A stretch of DNA of 64,000 bases from the NCBI RefSeq assembly GCF_005937985.2, contig NZ_CP042172.1, forward strand, positions 3,162,001 through 3,226,000, in the 5' to 3' direction. This document shows positions 43,281-52,539 of this stretch, piece by piece. How positions within the stretch are numbered: the first letter of the stretch is position 1; each line of letters opens with the position of its first letter. A model generated the notes under the pieces. That model had not been told where the DNA came from and ran no database searches. It worked only from the letters and a program-made list of their open reading frames with translations. Both the position numbers and the translations under genes were made by a program. The stretch comes from Arthrobacter sp. KBS0702. GTDB taxonomy: Bacteria; Actinomycetota; Actinomycetes; Actinomycetales; Micrococcaceae.

Positions 43281-44761
43281 CGCTGCCCCTCGCCCTGGAC
43301 CGCGGGTCCAGCCGCGGGCAGCCGCCAGGTACCGTCGATGCGCTGCGGCACGTTCCACGGGTTGGCATCCCTCAGGGGTTCGGGCAGCCTCCCCTCGGAG
43401 AAGGACTGGTAGGCCACCGGACGCAGGAATCGGCGGATGGCGGCCGTACCCACCGAGGTGGTGGCCGACGTCGTTGCCGGGTAGGGCCCACCGTGGTGCT
43501 GGGCGTAGCTGACGGTCACGCCGGTGGGCCAGCCGTTCCAGAGCACCCGGCCGCTGATGTCCGTCAGCCGTGCCGCGAGTTCGGCGACGTCGTCGTCCGG
43601 CTCCGCCTGCAGCGTGGTGGTGAGCTGGCCTTCCAGGAGCTCCGCAAGCGCCGGGAGTTCGGATTCATCGCCGTATTCGACCAGCACGCTGGCGGGTCCG
43701 AACATCTCCTGGCGGAGGACCGACGGGTCACGGCGCACGGCGGCGGCCGTCGTGTGGAGCAGGGTGGGCGCCGGGGTCGCGGCGAAGTCGCCCTCGACCA
43801 GCACGTCGACTCCGTCCCCGCTTTGCAGCGTCCGGACTGCCTCGGAGAAACCCTCGTGCAGCCGGCTGCTGAGCAGCCGTGCCGGCACAAAGTCCGCCAG
43901 GGCCTCCCCGAGGACCTCCCGCACCCTGTCGGTCTGGCCGCCGGGCACAAAGAGCAGTCCCGGCTTGGTGCAGAACTGCCCCATGCCCATCGTGAAGGAG
44001 CCGGCATAGCCGCCGAGGATCTCGTCACGCCGGGCGGCCCACGCCTTTTCGGTTACGAACACCGCGTTGATGCCGCCGAGTTCGCCGTAGAACGGGATCG
44101 GCTCCGGGCGGGCGTTGGCGCGGTCGAAGAGTGCCCGGCCACCCGCCGTGGAACCCGTGAATCCAATGGCTTTCACCAGGGGATGGTCGACCAAAGCCTC
44201 CGCAGCGGCCCTTCCGGTGACCAGCGAGAAGAGCCCTGAAGGCGCCCCTGCGGCGTCGAGGGCCGCGGCCACCGTCTCGGCCGTGCGCAGGGCCAGCTTC
44301 GGGTGTCCGTCGTGTGCCTTGTGCACGACGGCGCAGCCCGCGGCGAGCGCCGAGGCGCTGTCCCCGCCGATCACGCTGAAGGCGAAGGGGAAGTTGGATG
44401 CCCCGAACACGCCGACGACGCCGATTGGCACGTTGAGCCGGCGCAGGTCCGGCCGCGGGCCCATGCCCCACTCCGCGTCCGCGTGGTCGATGGTGGCGTC
44501 GAAGTGCTCGCCGGCGCGGATTTCGGCGGCGAAGAGGCGGAGCTGGAAGACCGTGCGCTTCAGTTCGCCGCGTAGCCGCGCCTCGCCGAGGTGCGTTTCC
44601 TCGCCGGCGATTTCCACCAGGGCTTCCGCGTCGGTCTCGAGACCGTCGGCCACTGCCTCGAGCCAGCCCCCGCGGGTCCGGGGGTCCGCGGCGCGGCCCT
44701 TCTCGAACGCCGTGTGGGCCGCCTCAACTTTCGCGTTGAGCTCGGCAGCTGTGGTCGTCAT
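43277..44761 (-). CDS. Aldehyde dehydrogenase, 2,5-dioxovalerate (alpha-ketoglutarate semialdehyde) type
   Basis: This 494-residue ALDH has [24 protein letters not shown], the catalytic Glu in [13 protein letters not shown] and the catalytic Cys in [12 protein letters not shown], as in NADP-linked alpha-ketoglutarate semialdehyde dehydrogenases. It would convert the semialdehyde from the FAH-fold dehydratase into alpha-ketoglutarate. The ATG at 44761 overlaps the dehydratase stop by 4 bp. L-lactaldehyde is a possible alternative substrate. Confidence 0.87.
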   Translation of the reverse strand: MTTTAAELNAKVEAAHTAFEKGRAADPRTRGGWLEAVADGLETDAEALVEIAGEETHLGEARLRGELKRTVFQLRLFAAEIRAGEHFDATIDHADAEWGMGPRPDLRRLNVPIGVVGVFGASNFPFAFSVIGGDSASALAAGCAVVHKAHDGHPKLALRTAETVAAALDAAGAPSGLFSLVTGRAAAEALVDHPLVKAIGFTGSTAGGRALFDRANARPEPIPFYGELGGINAVFVTEKAWAARRDEILGGYAGSFTMGMGQFCTKPGLLFVPGGQTDRVREVLGEALADFVPARLLSSRLHEGFSEAVRTLQSGDGVDVLVEGDFAATPAPTLLHTTAAAVRRDPSVLRQEMFGPASVLVEYGDESELPALAELLEGQLTTTLQAEPDDDVAELAARLTDISGRVLWNGWPTGVTVSYAQHHGGPYPATTSATTSVGTAAIRRFLRPVAYQSFSEGRLPEPLRDANPWNVPQRIDGTWRLPAAGPAVQGEGQR

Positions 44762-46104
44762 CGGACCGCGCCGGTCGGAGTCAGCGAGGCGCCGGTCACG
44801 GCGGCCCGGTTCCCGACCTCCAGCCAGCCTGCGCCGCCCGGGAATTCCCACCGGGAGCGGGAAGCGGTGATCATTTCGGCGCCGGTGCCCGGAAGCTGCG
44901 GGGCCGCGTAACGGCCGTTGATTATCCGGACCGGCTCGGCGAAGTGCTCGTGGAGGTGGTCCACGTATTCGATCATGCGCCCGTCCTGGCTGCCGCTCAC
45001 GGCCGCGTAGTCGAAGAAGGAGAAGTGCTGGACGAGCTCGCAAAGCCCCACGCCGCCGGCGTGCGGGCAGACGGGGACGTCAAAGCGGGCGGCGAGCAGG
45101 AGGTTGGCGATGTTTTCGTTCACGCCGCCCACACGGGTGGAGTCCAGCTGGAGCACGTCGATGGCGCCGGCCTGCAGCAGCTGCTTGAAGACAATGCGGC
45201 TCGCGACGGCCTCGCCGGTGGCGACGCGGATGGGGGAAACGCCCTTGCGGATCTCGGCGTGGCCCAGGATGTCATCGGTGCTGGTGGGCTCCTCGATCCA
45301 GTAGGGGTTGAACTCGGCGAGCTGGTTGACCCATTCGATGGCTTCGGAGACCTCCCAGCGCTGATTGGCGTCGATGGCGATGGGCAGGTCGCCGACGGCC
45401 TGGCGCGCCAGGGCCATGCGGCGGCGGTCGTCGTTGATGTCGCCGCCCACCTTGAGCTTGATCATGGAGAACCCGTCCGCGGCCGCTTCCTTGCTGAGCC
45501 GGACCAGCTTCTCGTCGCTGTAGCCGAGCCAGCCGGGCGACGTCGTGTACGCCGGGAAGCCATCGACCTTGAGCGACGCGATGCGGGCGGCCTTGCCGTC
45601 CTCGCCGGCGCGCAGGATGTCCAGTGCCTGCTGCGGGCTCAGGGCATCGCGGATGTGGGTGAAGTCGACGACGTCGACAATCTCCTCGGCGGGCATCTCA
45701 CTGAGCAGCAGCCACAGGGGCTTGTTTTCCCGACGAGCGCGGATGTCCCAGAGGGCGCTGACCAGCGCCCCGCAGGCCATCTGGGTGACGCCCTTTTCCG
45801 GACCCAGCCAGCGCAGCTGGGAATCATGGACGAGGCGCTTGGACGCCCCGCCGAGGTCGAAGATGAGTTCGTCGATATCGCGGCCGAGGAGCAGCTTGGC
45901 GTAGGCGTCGATCGCGTGGGTGAGGATCTCGTTGCCGCGGCCGCAGCTGAAGACGAAGCCGTGGCCTTCCTCGCCCGCATCGGTGCGGATGACGACGTAG
46001 GCGGCCGAGTAGTCCGGGTCGACGTTGACGGCGTCAGAGCCATCAAGCTCGAGGGACGTGGGGAAACGTACGTCCTGGGTGTGGATGGAAATGATGGAAG
46101 GCAC
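44758..46104 (-). CDS. L-fuconate dehydratase (enolase superfamily)
   Basis: This 448-residue protein is a close match to L-fuconate dehydratase (FucD/ENOSF1): [43 protein letters not shown], the catalytic Lys pair region [32 protein letters not shown] and [14 protein letters not shown]. It dehydrates L-fuconate to 2-keto-3-deoxy-L-fuconate; the same enzyme class accepts D-arabinonate. The GTG at 46104 has AGAAG 7 bases upstream. It is the first gene of the operon and sits just below the inverted-repeat promoter at 46144-46191. Confidence 0.93.
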   Translation of the reverse strand: MPSIISIHTQDVRFPTSLELDGSDAVNVDPDYSAAYVVIRTDAGEEGHGFVFSCGRGNEILTHAIDAYAKLLLGRDIDELIFDLGGASKRLVHDSQLRWLGPEKGVTQMACGALVSALWDIRARRENKPLWLLLSEMPAEEIVDVVDFTHIRDALSPQQALDILRAGEDGKAARIASLKVDGFPAYTTSPGWLGYSDEKLVRLSKEAAADGFSMIKLKVGGDINDDRRRMALARQAVGDLPIAIDANQRWEVSEAIEWVNQLAEFNPYWIEEPTSTDDILGHAEIRKGVSPIRVATGEAVASRIVFKQLLQAGAIDVLQLDSTRVGGVNENIANLLLAARFDVPVCPHAGGVGLCELVQHFSFFDYAAVSGSQDGRMIEYVDHLHEHFAEPVRIINGRYAAPQLPGTGAEMITASRSRWEFPGGAGWLEVGNRAAVTGASLTPTGAVR

Positions 46105-46143
46105 AGTTATCTTCTCTCTGGTCAATTCAATGAGCGGACGCAA

Positions 46144-46191
46144 TTCCTATATGAATTGAGTTAATCATATAGGAACAGTGATCCAGATCAA
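46144..46191 (-). promoter_or_regulatory. Fuconate operon promoter with inverted-repeat GntR operator
   Basis: TTCCTATATGA (46144-46154) and TCATATAGGAA (46165-46175) are perfect 11-bp arms with a 10-bp spacer. On the minus strand -35 TTGATC (46186-46191) and -10 TATGAT (46164-46169) are 16 bp apart. GTGATCCAGATCAAG (46178-46192) nearly repeats 39541-39555. Confidence 0.8.
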
Positions 46192-46238
46192 GGGCCCCGG
46201 GAAACAAAGAAGCCCCGGCCGACTGGCCAGGGCTTCTT

Positions 46239-46967
46239 TCACTCGACGATGCGCCTTCTGGGAGGCCCGCTGTCCTCAAGCGGCGGGAGCTCGTCCGCGC
46301 CCTCAAAAGCCTGCGCGAAGCGGTGGAAAGAGTTCCTGATGTGCTCGGCCATGGCCTGTTCCGCCCGGTCCGGCAGGCAGGCCGAAATGGCATCCCGCAC
46401 GGCGGAGTGCTCGGCCGCGGTGATCGCGCCGTCGATGTCTGCCGGGTACAGCCGGAACGTATGCAGGTGGCAATGGGTCTGGGCGAAGGCGTGGCGCACC
46501 ACCGGGTTTCCGGCCGCAGCGAGGATGGTGTCGTGGAAGCGGGTGTCGTGGGCCACGAGATCCTGCCGCAGCTCACCCCCGGCTTCCATCGTGGCGCGAA
46601 ACGCGGACAGTTCTTTTTCCAGCGCTGCTGCCGGGTTGGCGAGCCGGTCCACGGCGGCCGAGCGGGCCGCCCACGGCTCCACCAGCAACCGGAATTCGAA
46701 GAGGGCACGCAACTCCGCAAGATCCAGCAGCGGCGTGGTGCTGTAGCCCCGTCCGGGGCTGTAAATCACCAGGTTGTCGCCCTCGAGCCGCTGCAGAACT
46801 TCCCGAACCGGGGTCTGCGAAACGCCTAGGCTGCGGGAAACCGCATCAATGTTGATGCGGGCACCGGGCTCAATTTCGCCCCTGAGGATGGAAGCCCGCA
46901 TGGAGGCATAGACATCGCCGACGCCCGCCTTGCTTTTGGACGAATCGGACGGAAGACGAGGGGGCAC
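46239..46967 (-). CDS. GntR/FCD-family regulator of the fuconate region
   Basis: This 242-residue FadR-type regulator has HTH INIDAVSRSLGVSQTPVREVLQRLEGDNLV and FCD domain residues HDTRFHDTILAAAGN and THCHLHTFRLYPAD. It is highly similar to the regulator at 39632. The GTG at 46967 has AGAGG 7 bases upstream. It is divergent from an MFS transporter and lies just upstream of the fuconate operon, both of whose control regions carry CTATATGATTA. Confidence 0.9.
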   Translation of the reverse strand: MPPRLPSDSSKSKAGVGDVYASMRASILRGEIEPGARINIDAVSRSLGVSQTPVREVLQRLEGDNLVIYSPGRGYSTTPLLDLAELRALFEFRLLVEPWAARSAAVDRLANPAAALEKELSAFRATMEAGGELRQDLVAHDTRFHDTILAAAGNPVVRHAFAQTHCHLHTFRLYPADIDGAITAAEHSAVRDAISACLPDRAEQAMAEHIRNSFHRFAQAFEGADELPPLEDSGPPRRRIVE

Positions 46968-47080
46968 GCGGTTACCTCTTTGGGCTGGTTGAACTGAGTC
47001 GCTGTGGGAATCATAAGCCACGGCCCCTGGTCGGATGTGTCGCAGGGTTGCTCGTGCGGATCTGCCTTTGGACCGCACCC

Positions 47081-47093
47081 TCTATATGATTAG
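47081..47093 (+). promoter_or_regulatory. Shared TATATGAT element in the MFS/GntR gap
   Basis: TCTATATGATTAG shares CTATATGATTA with the fuconate promoter (minus strand there). It doubles as a -10 for the MFS gene, with no good -35. It is the likely GntR binding site for this divergent region. Confidence 0.6.
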
Positions 47094-47195
47094 CCAGATT
47101 TCGGTATGGATTTGGCGACGGTTGGTCCGTGGCTTCCTGCCCAGGCGCCCAGGTGCCCGCACATCCGAAACCTCTGCCATGTCGAAGGAGACCGT

Positions 47196-48527
47196 ATGAC
47201 TGCCGTGGGCAGCAGGCACGCTACGCTCTTGCCGCCCGCGGCTCCCCGAGCCAGATCGCGCAAGCGCTGGGTGATCATCTGGCTCGCGTTCCTGGGGCTG
47301 AGCATCAACTATCTGGACCGCTCCAGCCTGAGTGTGGCGCTGCCGTTCATGGGCAAGGACTTTGAACTTTCGGCGACCCAGCAGGGGATGATTTTCGCAG
47401 CCTTCTTCTGGGCCTACGACTTCTGCCAGCTTGCCGCCGGGTGGTACGTCGACAAGGTAGGGCCGCGGAGATCCTTCTCCCTGGCGGCTCTGTGGTGGTC
47501 CATCTTTACAATCGTGACGGCCTTGTCGCAGAACTTCTGGTCGCTCTTCGCTGCCCGATTCCTGCTCGGCGTGGGTGAGAGCCCGGCGCCCAGCACCGCG
47601 GCCAAGGTGGTGGCCACCTGGTTTCCGGTCCGCGAACGGGCTTTCGCGACCAGCATCTGGGACTCCGGTTCCCGAGTGGGGGCAGTCATTGCCCTTCCGA
47701 TCGTCACGCTGATCGTCGCGTTCACCTCGTGGCACGCCGTCTTCATCATCATCGGGCTGGCCGGCGTCATCTGGGCGGCAGTGTGGTGGAAGACCTACCG
47801 CAACCCCGAGGAACACCCGGGCGCCAATGCCGAGGAACGCGCCTATATCCAGGAAGGCGGTGCCCGGAGCGAAGCAAACGACGACGACGGCGCCGCCCAG
47901 CTGCCGTGGCGGTCACTGTTCAGATACCGCACCATCCTCAGCATGATGTTCGGTTTCTTCTGCCTGAACAGCGCCATTTACTTCTTCATCACCTTCTTCC
48001 CGGGCTACCTCGTCAAGGAGCGCGGCTTCGACCTGCTCAAGCTTGGTATCTTCGGCGCCATTCCCGGCATCTGCGCAGTAGCCTTCGGCTGGCTGGCCGG
48101 CTATGTCGCCGACCGCGCCGTTCGGCGCGGCGTCCCGCTCACCGGGGTACGCAAGACCGCCATCGCCGGCGGACTGATCGGCGGCTCGGTCATCATGTTC
48201 GCCGCGATAGTTCCCGAGGCATGGATGGCCCTGACGTTGCTGTCCGTGGCCTACTCCAGCCTCACGGTGGCCGCCACCGGGATATGGTCGTTGCCCGCCG
48301 ACGTCGCCCCGAGCTCCCGGCACGTCGGATCCATCGGCGGACTCCAGAATTTCGCATCCAACCTGGCGGGCATTTTCACGCCCATCCTGATCGGCGTCCT
48401 AGTTGACCAGACGGGATCCTTTGTGGCGCCGCTGGCAGTCATCGGCTGCATCTCGCTGCTTGGCGCCGCGAATTACCTCTTCGTGCTGGGCAGGGTCGAG
48501 CCCTTGAAAGTCCCTGCGGCCGCGTGA
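47196..48527 (+). CDS. MFS transporter, anion:cation symporter family (sugar-acid type)
   Basis: This 443-residue 12-helix transporter has WLGLSINYLDRSSLSVALP-type helix 1 features, the motif A region WYVDKVGPRRSFSL, and helices up to GRVEPLK. It belongs to the ACS group that imports glucarate, galactonate, fuconate and similar sugar acids. AAGGAG lies 5 bases before the ATG at 47196; an ATG-less longer frame starts at 47106. It is the likely importer for the adjacent fuconate operon. Confidence 0.9.
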   Translation: MTAVGSRHATLLPPAAPRARSRKRWVIIWLAFLGLSINYLDRSSLSVALPFMGKDFELSATQQGMIFAAFFWAYDFCQLAAGWYVDKVGPRRSFSLAALWWSIFTIVTALSQNFWSLFAARFLLGVGESPAPSTAAKVVATWFPVRERAFATSIWDSGSRVGAVIALPIVTLIVAFTSWHAVFIIIGLAGVIWAAVWWKTYRNPEEHPGANAEERAYIQEGGARSEANDDDGAAQLPWRSLFRYRTILSMMFGFFCLNSAIYFFITFFPGYLVKERGFDLLKLGIFGAIPGICAVAFGWLAGYVADRAVRRGVPLTGVRKTAIAGGLIGGSVIMFAAIVPEAWMALTLLSVAYSSLTVAATGIWSLPADVAPSSRHVGSIGGLQNFASNLAGIFTPILIGVLVDQTGSFVAPLAVIGCISLLGAANYLFVLGRVEPLKVPAAA

Positions 48528-48597
48528 GCACGCCGGGCCGCGCAACGCGCGGATTCACTTCTGGTCCGCTCCGCCGTCGTGCTGGCAGACTAAGCCG

Positions 48598-49857
48598 ATG
48601 ACCGAACCTCTCCATCAGTCCCGGCGGCCCGGGATCCGCGCCGCGATGTTCGTGGACTTCGACAACGTCTATACCGGGCTGCAGGCACTGGACCCGGCGG
48701 CTGCCAAGAGGTTCGCCGAGGATCCCAAGCACTGGACCGAGGCGCTGGCCGACGGTGTCGCGGGCGACGACTCCCGGCGCTTCCTGATCCGTAACTGCTA
48801 CCTGAACCCCGTCATCTACTCGAAGTACCGGCCGTACTGGACCCGGGCGGGTTTCCGGGTGATCGATTGCCCGTCCCTCACGCAGCGGGGCAAGAGCAGC
48901 ACGGACATCAACCTGGTGCTGGACGCGATGGACGCCCTGTCCGGCGCGGCGCATATTGAAGAGTTCTTTGTCGCCTCGGCGGATGCGGATTTCACCTCGC
49001 TGGTCCAGCGCTTCCGCGCCGCGGACCGGATGACGACGGTGATCGCCGCCGGCGCGGTGGCGTTCGCTTACCGGGAGATGGCGGACAGCGTAGTGGAGTC
49101 CCACGACTTCGTGGCCATCCTCAACGGGACCGCGGCCGATGCCCCGCGGCTGGTCCGTTCAGCTAAACCTGCCACGAGCCAGCCGGCGGCCCCGCTCGCC
49201 GCCGGACCCACAACGACGGCCGCCGCGGAAGTCCTCGCCCTCGTGCGGGCTGCGCCGGGACCGGTCACGGGTTCCGTGGCGGCGCACCGCGCGCTGGCCG
49301 CAGATCCTTCCCTCAAGACGGACTGGGGCGGCCACGGGAAGTTCAGCGCCTGGATCGCCCAGGCCGGCCCGGGTATCGCCTACGCATCAACCCCCTCGCC
49401 GGGCTGGGTCTGGGATGCCGAGCGGTTCTCACCGGACCTGCTGCCCGGGGCCGCGGAAACCCGGCCTGCGATCGAGGAACAGATCATCCGGGTGACCGAT
49501 GTGCCGGCGTTGTCGTCCGGCCAGTACCGGCAGGTCTTTTTGTCGCTGGAGGCCAAACTGCGCGAGCACCTTGCCACCCGGGCTGAGCTGGCCAAGGCCG
49601 TGAGGGACGACTGCGTCGCGGCAGGGCAACCGGTCTCCCGCGCGGCCGTGAACTTCGTTCTCCAGGGCCTGGGGTACGCAGGGGTTCCGCTCACTGACGA
49701 GCTCCCGGCCCGGGAGCTAGCGGCGGCATGGACGAGGAACGTCGAGGAACTGTGCCGGGTAGCGCTGATGGAGTTCGACGATGCCGAGAAGCTGGCCCTG
49801 CGCCGCTGGGCCAGCGGGGGCCTGCTGGAGGACGGCCCTGACGTACCCAAAGGCTGA
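48598..49857 (+). CDS. NYN-domain (PIN-like RNase) protein with C-terminal helical domain
   Basis: This 419-residue protein has an N-terminal NYN/PIN-like fold with acidic motifs FVDFDNVYTGL (about 18-28), SSTDINLVLDAMD (about 101-113) and ASADADFTSLVQRFR (about 123-137), enough for a metal-dependent RNase site. From about residue 205 there are two winged-helix-like repeats (AAEVLALVRAAPGPVTGSVAAHRALA; FGAW-type SAWIAQAG), reminiscent of OST-HTH/LOTUS domains, and a helical end. Related LabA-type proteins act on RNA. It appears monocistronic. Confidence 0.78.
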   Translation: MTEPLHQSRRPGIRAAMFVDFDNVYTGLQALDPAAAKRFAEDPKHWTEALADGVAGDDSRRFLIRNCYLNPVIYSKYRPYWTRAGFRVIDCPSLTQRGKSSTDINLVLDAMDALSGAAHIEEFFVASADADFTSLVQRFRAADRMTTVIAAGAVAFAYREMADSVVESHDFVAILNGTAADAPRLVRSAKPATSQPAAPLAAGPTTTAAAEVLALVRAAPGPVTGSVAAHRALAADPSLKTDWGGHGKFSAWIAQAGPGIAYASTPSPGWVWDAERFSPDLLPGAAETRPAIEEQIIRVTDVPALSSGQYRQVFLSLEAKLREHLATRAELAKAVRDDCVAAGQPVSRAAVNFVLQGLGYAGVPLTDELPARELAAAWTRNVEELCRVALMEFDDAEKLALRRWASGGLLEDGPDVPKG

Positions 49858-49906
49858 GCGCCGTCCGGTTCCTTGACACTATGACGACGGGGCTCGCCCT
49901 CGCCCC

Positions 49907-50065
49907 CTAGCCCCCGGCCCAGGCGCCGAAGTTGCCTCTCGTGCCGTCTCGGCCGTCATCGTCTTTGCCGCAACGTTTGCAACGCCTGTACAAGGCGCCG
50001 TCGTCGGCGTGTTCGACGTGCCAATCGTGCCGGATGTTCAGTTTGCAGAGCAGGGCCTTGAACAC
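49907..50065 (-). CDS. 52-residue CxxC zinc-finger-like protein
   Basis: This frame reads VFKALLCKLNIRHDWHVEHADD then GALYRRCKRCGKDDDGRDG. The Cys pair CKRCGK with HDWHV suggests a small zinc-binding, DUF1660-like domain. The GTG at 50065 has a strong GGAGGAG 3 bases away from GTG-proximal spacing (5 bases from GGAGG). A TAG at 49907 ends it. It is shorter than usual ORF cutoffs and lies in the gap between two genes, on the same strand as the GPP34 gene. Confidence 0.72.
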   Translation of the reverse strand: MFKALLCKLNIRHDWHVEHADDGALYRRCKRCGKDDDGRDGTRGNFGAWAGG

Positions 50066-50129
50066 GTTCTCCTCCGATCGATTCGTTCGCCTGCCGGAGT
50101 CGATACTCTAATCGGTTGGCCTGGGGCCA

Positions 50130-50897
50130 TCAGAGGGTGGCGGCTTCTTCCTGCGCCAGCCTGATGAGCCGAAGTTCGTCCTCCACGGCCCGGGCAGGCC
50201 AGTAGTCCTTGGCCAGCTCGTCCGCGCGGACTCGATCTGCCGCCGGAAAGAGCTTGGCCAAGAGCCCGGCAGCGTGCAGCAGGGCGATCAGCGCCAGGAT
50301 CCTGTCATCAGATCCCGCCGCTTCGCTCGCCGAGGTTTCCGGCTTCCCCGGCTCCGCCTCGCCGGTGCCCGACGCCGAAGCCGTCGCAGCGGCCTGTGCG
50401 ACCTCGGGCGCCGCGACATCTGGCTTCGTCTGGGCCGACGGCGGACCGCTGAGGGCGGCCTCAAGCTGTTCCAGCAGCGCCGCCTCCGGAGCATGGTCCT
50501 TTTCCGGGTACCTCGCGGGGCGGAACCGAGCCAGATGCTTCTCGCCGACATGCTCCACGATCCCGCGTGACGCCATCGTCTCGTAGACACGCTGCACTTC
50601 GGCGCGGCCCTCCAGCATGGAGACCCATCGTTTGGGAGTGTGCGGCCGCGACTTGCCGCGGATGAGCTCCAGCTCGTGCTGGAAGTCAGTGGCCGGGGTG
50701 TTGCGGGTGGCGCGGACATGCTTTCCCTGCAGCTCGATGGCACCGGTCAGTTCCAGCTCGGCCAGGATGGCCCCGGCCAGCGTGGTCCTGAGGGCGAACA
50801 CCGGGATTTCGGGTGTCCCGTCGTGGTCCTTCGTCGCCAGCAGCAGGAAGGCCTGCGGAAGGCTCAGCTCCGCCGCTTTCGGCGTTTCAGCATTCAT
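50130..50897 (-). CDS. GPP34 (GOLPH3-like) family protein
   Basis: This 255-residue protein begins LSLPQAFLLLATKDHDG then ALRTTLAGAILAELELTGAIEL, the conserved GPP34/GOLPH3 core, and continues to a helical LLAKLFPAADRVRADELAKDYWPARAVEDELRLI. GOLPH3 proteins bind phosphatidylinositol phosphate in eukaryotes; bacterial members are uncharacterised. An Ala/Thr/Ser/Glu-rich linker (about 155-190) is present. The ATG at 50897 is favoured by context over ATGs 8 bp away. Confidence 0.82.
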   Translation of the reverse strand: MNAETPKAAELSLPQAFLLLATKDHDGTPEIPVFALRTTLAGAILAELELTGAIELQGKHVRATRNTPATDFQHELELIRGKSRPHTPKRWVSMLEGRAEVQRVYETMASRGIVEHVGEKHLARFRPARYPEKDHAPEAALLEQLEAALSGPPSAQTKPDVAAPEVAQAAATASASGTGEAEPGKPETSASEAAGSDDRILALIALLHAAGLLAKLFPAADRVRADELAKDYWPARAVEDELRLIRLAQEEAATL

Positions 50898-50979
50898 ACG
50901 CTCATGGTGGCCCTGTTGCCGGGGCCACCACATGAGGATTTCGTCCCGATCCGTCTCCGTGAGGCGGTATTTTGGTGGG

Positions 50980-51552
50980 ATGACGGCTAGTTACCGGTAC
51001 GACGTCGAGGTCCTGCACCTGCTCGTGTCACCGGCCCACGCCTACTTCGGCCGCGCACGCGAGGGGGCAGCCGATGTCCCCACCACGGACGCCGAACGGG
51101 CCGAGTTCGTGGCTGGCAAGGGCATCGTCGGCGACCGGTTCTTCGGGAAGGCAGCGCACATGGATGCCGCCGTCACCGTTTTCGCCGTCGAGGCCCTCGA
51201 GGCGATCGCCGCCGAGCTCGGGACCGCCCCGTTTGACCCGTTGCTGACGCGCCGGAACGTGCACCTCAGGGGCGCCCAGCTGCCGCCCCTTCTGGGCCAC
51301 GACTTCGCCATTGAGTCCCGCGGCGAGCTGGTGCAGTTCAGGGCCGGGCGGCCGGCGCACCCGTGCGCGTGGATGGATGAGATGCTCGCCCCGGGCGCCC
51401 ATAAGGCCATGCGGGGCCGGGGCGGCGTGCGGTGCCAGGTGCTTTCGGACGGCGCCCTGCACCGCGGGCCGGCGGTGCTGATCAGCCCCGTGCCGCTTGA
51501 CCCGGACCGCGCCGGCGAGGCGGCTCTGCTGCGCCCATCGCGGTTGCCTTAG
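50980..51552 (+). CDS. MOSC-domain protein
   Basis: This 190-residue protein has the MOSC features GIVGDRFFGKAAHMDAAVTVFAVEA, LTRRNVHLRGAQLPPLLGHDFAI and the conserved Cys in RPAHPCAWMDEM with GRGGVRCQVLSDG near its end. MOSC domains bind sulfur or molybdenum cofactor and can reduce N-hydroxylated compounds when paired with partners; none is obvious here. The ATG at 50980 overlaps nothing. It is divergent from the GPP34 gene. Confidence 0.82.
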   Translation: MTASYRYDVEVLHLLVSPAHAYFGRAREGAADVPTTDAERAEFVAGKGIVGDRFFGKAAHMDAAVTVFAVEALEAIAAELGTAPFDPLLTRRNVHLRGAQLPPLLGHDFAIESRGELVQFRAGRPAHPCAWMDEMLAPGAHKAMRGRGGVRCQVLSDGALHRGPAVLISPVPLDPDRAGEAALLRPSRLP

Positions 51553-51664
51553 CCCGGGGCCGGCCAACGTCCATGGTCTCGACGCCGAACTGGACACCAG
51601 GACCCATGTGCAACGCGTGCAAAAATCGCCCTATGACCAAGTCCCAGATGCGGCGTAAACCGGC

Positions 51665-52408
51665 GTGACGTTCGACGAGTCGTTCCGGACCGCCTTTGGC
51701 GTGGTCATCCTCGTCGGGGTGGCGACAATCGTGTTGGTGAGCGCACGGGTGCCAGCCCCTTGGTCGGCCGCGTTCGCCGTCGCCCGGGGGGTAGTGCAAC
51801 TCGCGGTAATCAGCTTCATCCTGTCAGGTGTCATCCAGTCGCCCTGGCTGGTCGCCGCTGCGCTAACGGTCATGTTCACCGTTGCGGCAAGCACCTCGGC
51901 ACATAGGCTAGGTTCGCTCCGCGCACGGTTCATCCCCGTGGCGGCCTGCATGGGCGCCGGGGTCCTCGCCGCTGGCATCGTGGTGTTCGCCACCGGGGCG
52001 ATCGCGTTCACGCCCAGGTACATTCTGGCGATCGGCGGAATTGTGATCGGGAACGCAATGACCATCGCTACTCTGTCCGGTCGCCGATTCGTTGAGCTGG
52101 TCAACGACCGCTGGGAAGAGGTCGAAGGGTGGCTCGCCCTCGGCGCACGCCCACGCCAGGCGACCGCGGACCAAGTTCGTCGAGCCATTTCAGCTGCGCT
52201 CGTTCCCACGGTAGATCAAACCAAGACCACGGGGCTCGTCACACTTCCCGGCGCATTCGTGGGTGCGATCTTCGGCGGCGTTTCGCCGCTGGAGGCAGGA
52301 CGGTTCCAAATCGTGGTGCTCGCCGCTATCGTCGGCGCCGGTGCACTCGTCGCAGTCGGACTTACCGCCTGGCTCGCGCCGGTGCGGGTCCGCCCCGACC
52401 GCCTCTAA
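51665..52408 (+). CDS. FetB-like ABC permease (YbbM family)
   Basis: This 247-residue integral membrane protein has about seven helices with the family motif VARGVVQLAVISFILSGV and LVTLPGAFVGAIFGGVSPLEAGRFQIVVL, as in FetB iron exporters (YbbM). It lacks its ATPase partner (FetA) in this window. The GTG at 51665 is the only sensible start. It lies 113 bp after the MOSC gene and 131 bp before etfB. Confidence 0.82.
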   Translation: MTFDESFRTAFGVVILVGVATIVLVSARVPAPWSAAFAVARGVVQLAVISFILSGVIQSPWLVAAALTVMFTVAASTSAHRLGSLRARFIPVAACMGAGVLAAGIVVFATGAIAFTPRYILAIGGIVIGNAMTIATLSGRRFVELVNDRWEEVEGWLALGARPRQATADQVRRAISAALVPTVDQTKTTGLVTLPGAFVGAIFGGVSPLEAGRFQIVVLAAIVGAGALVAVGLTAWLAPVRVRPDRL

Positions 52409-52539
52409 ACCAAAAGCCGCCAGGGCCGAACAATGCACGACACGACCCCCATGAACCAAGCCGGGCGCCACTTTCGTAGACTCTATGGAGATCCGACGTG
52501 TCGCCTCTGGAGACATGCCCGCCACAGGAAGAGCCATCG

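Noticed and set aside
42478..43512. A 344-residue plus-strand frame over the FAH-fold and ALDH genes
   Set aside because: It is Ser/Arg/Pro-rich with no domain, and lies antisense to two well-supported enzymes.
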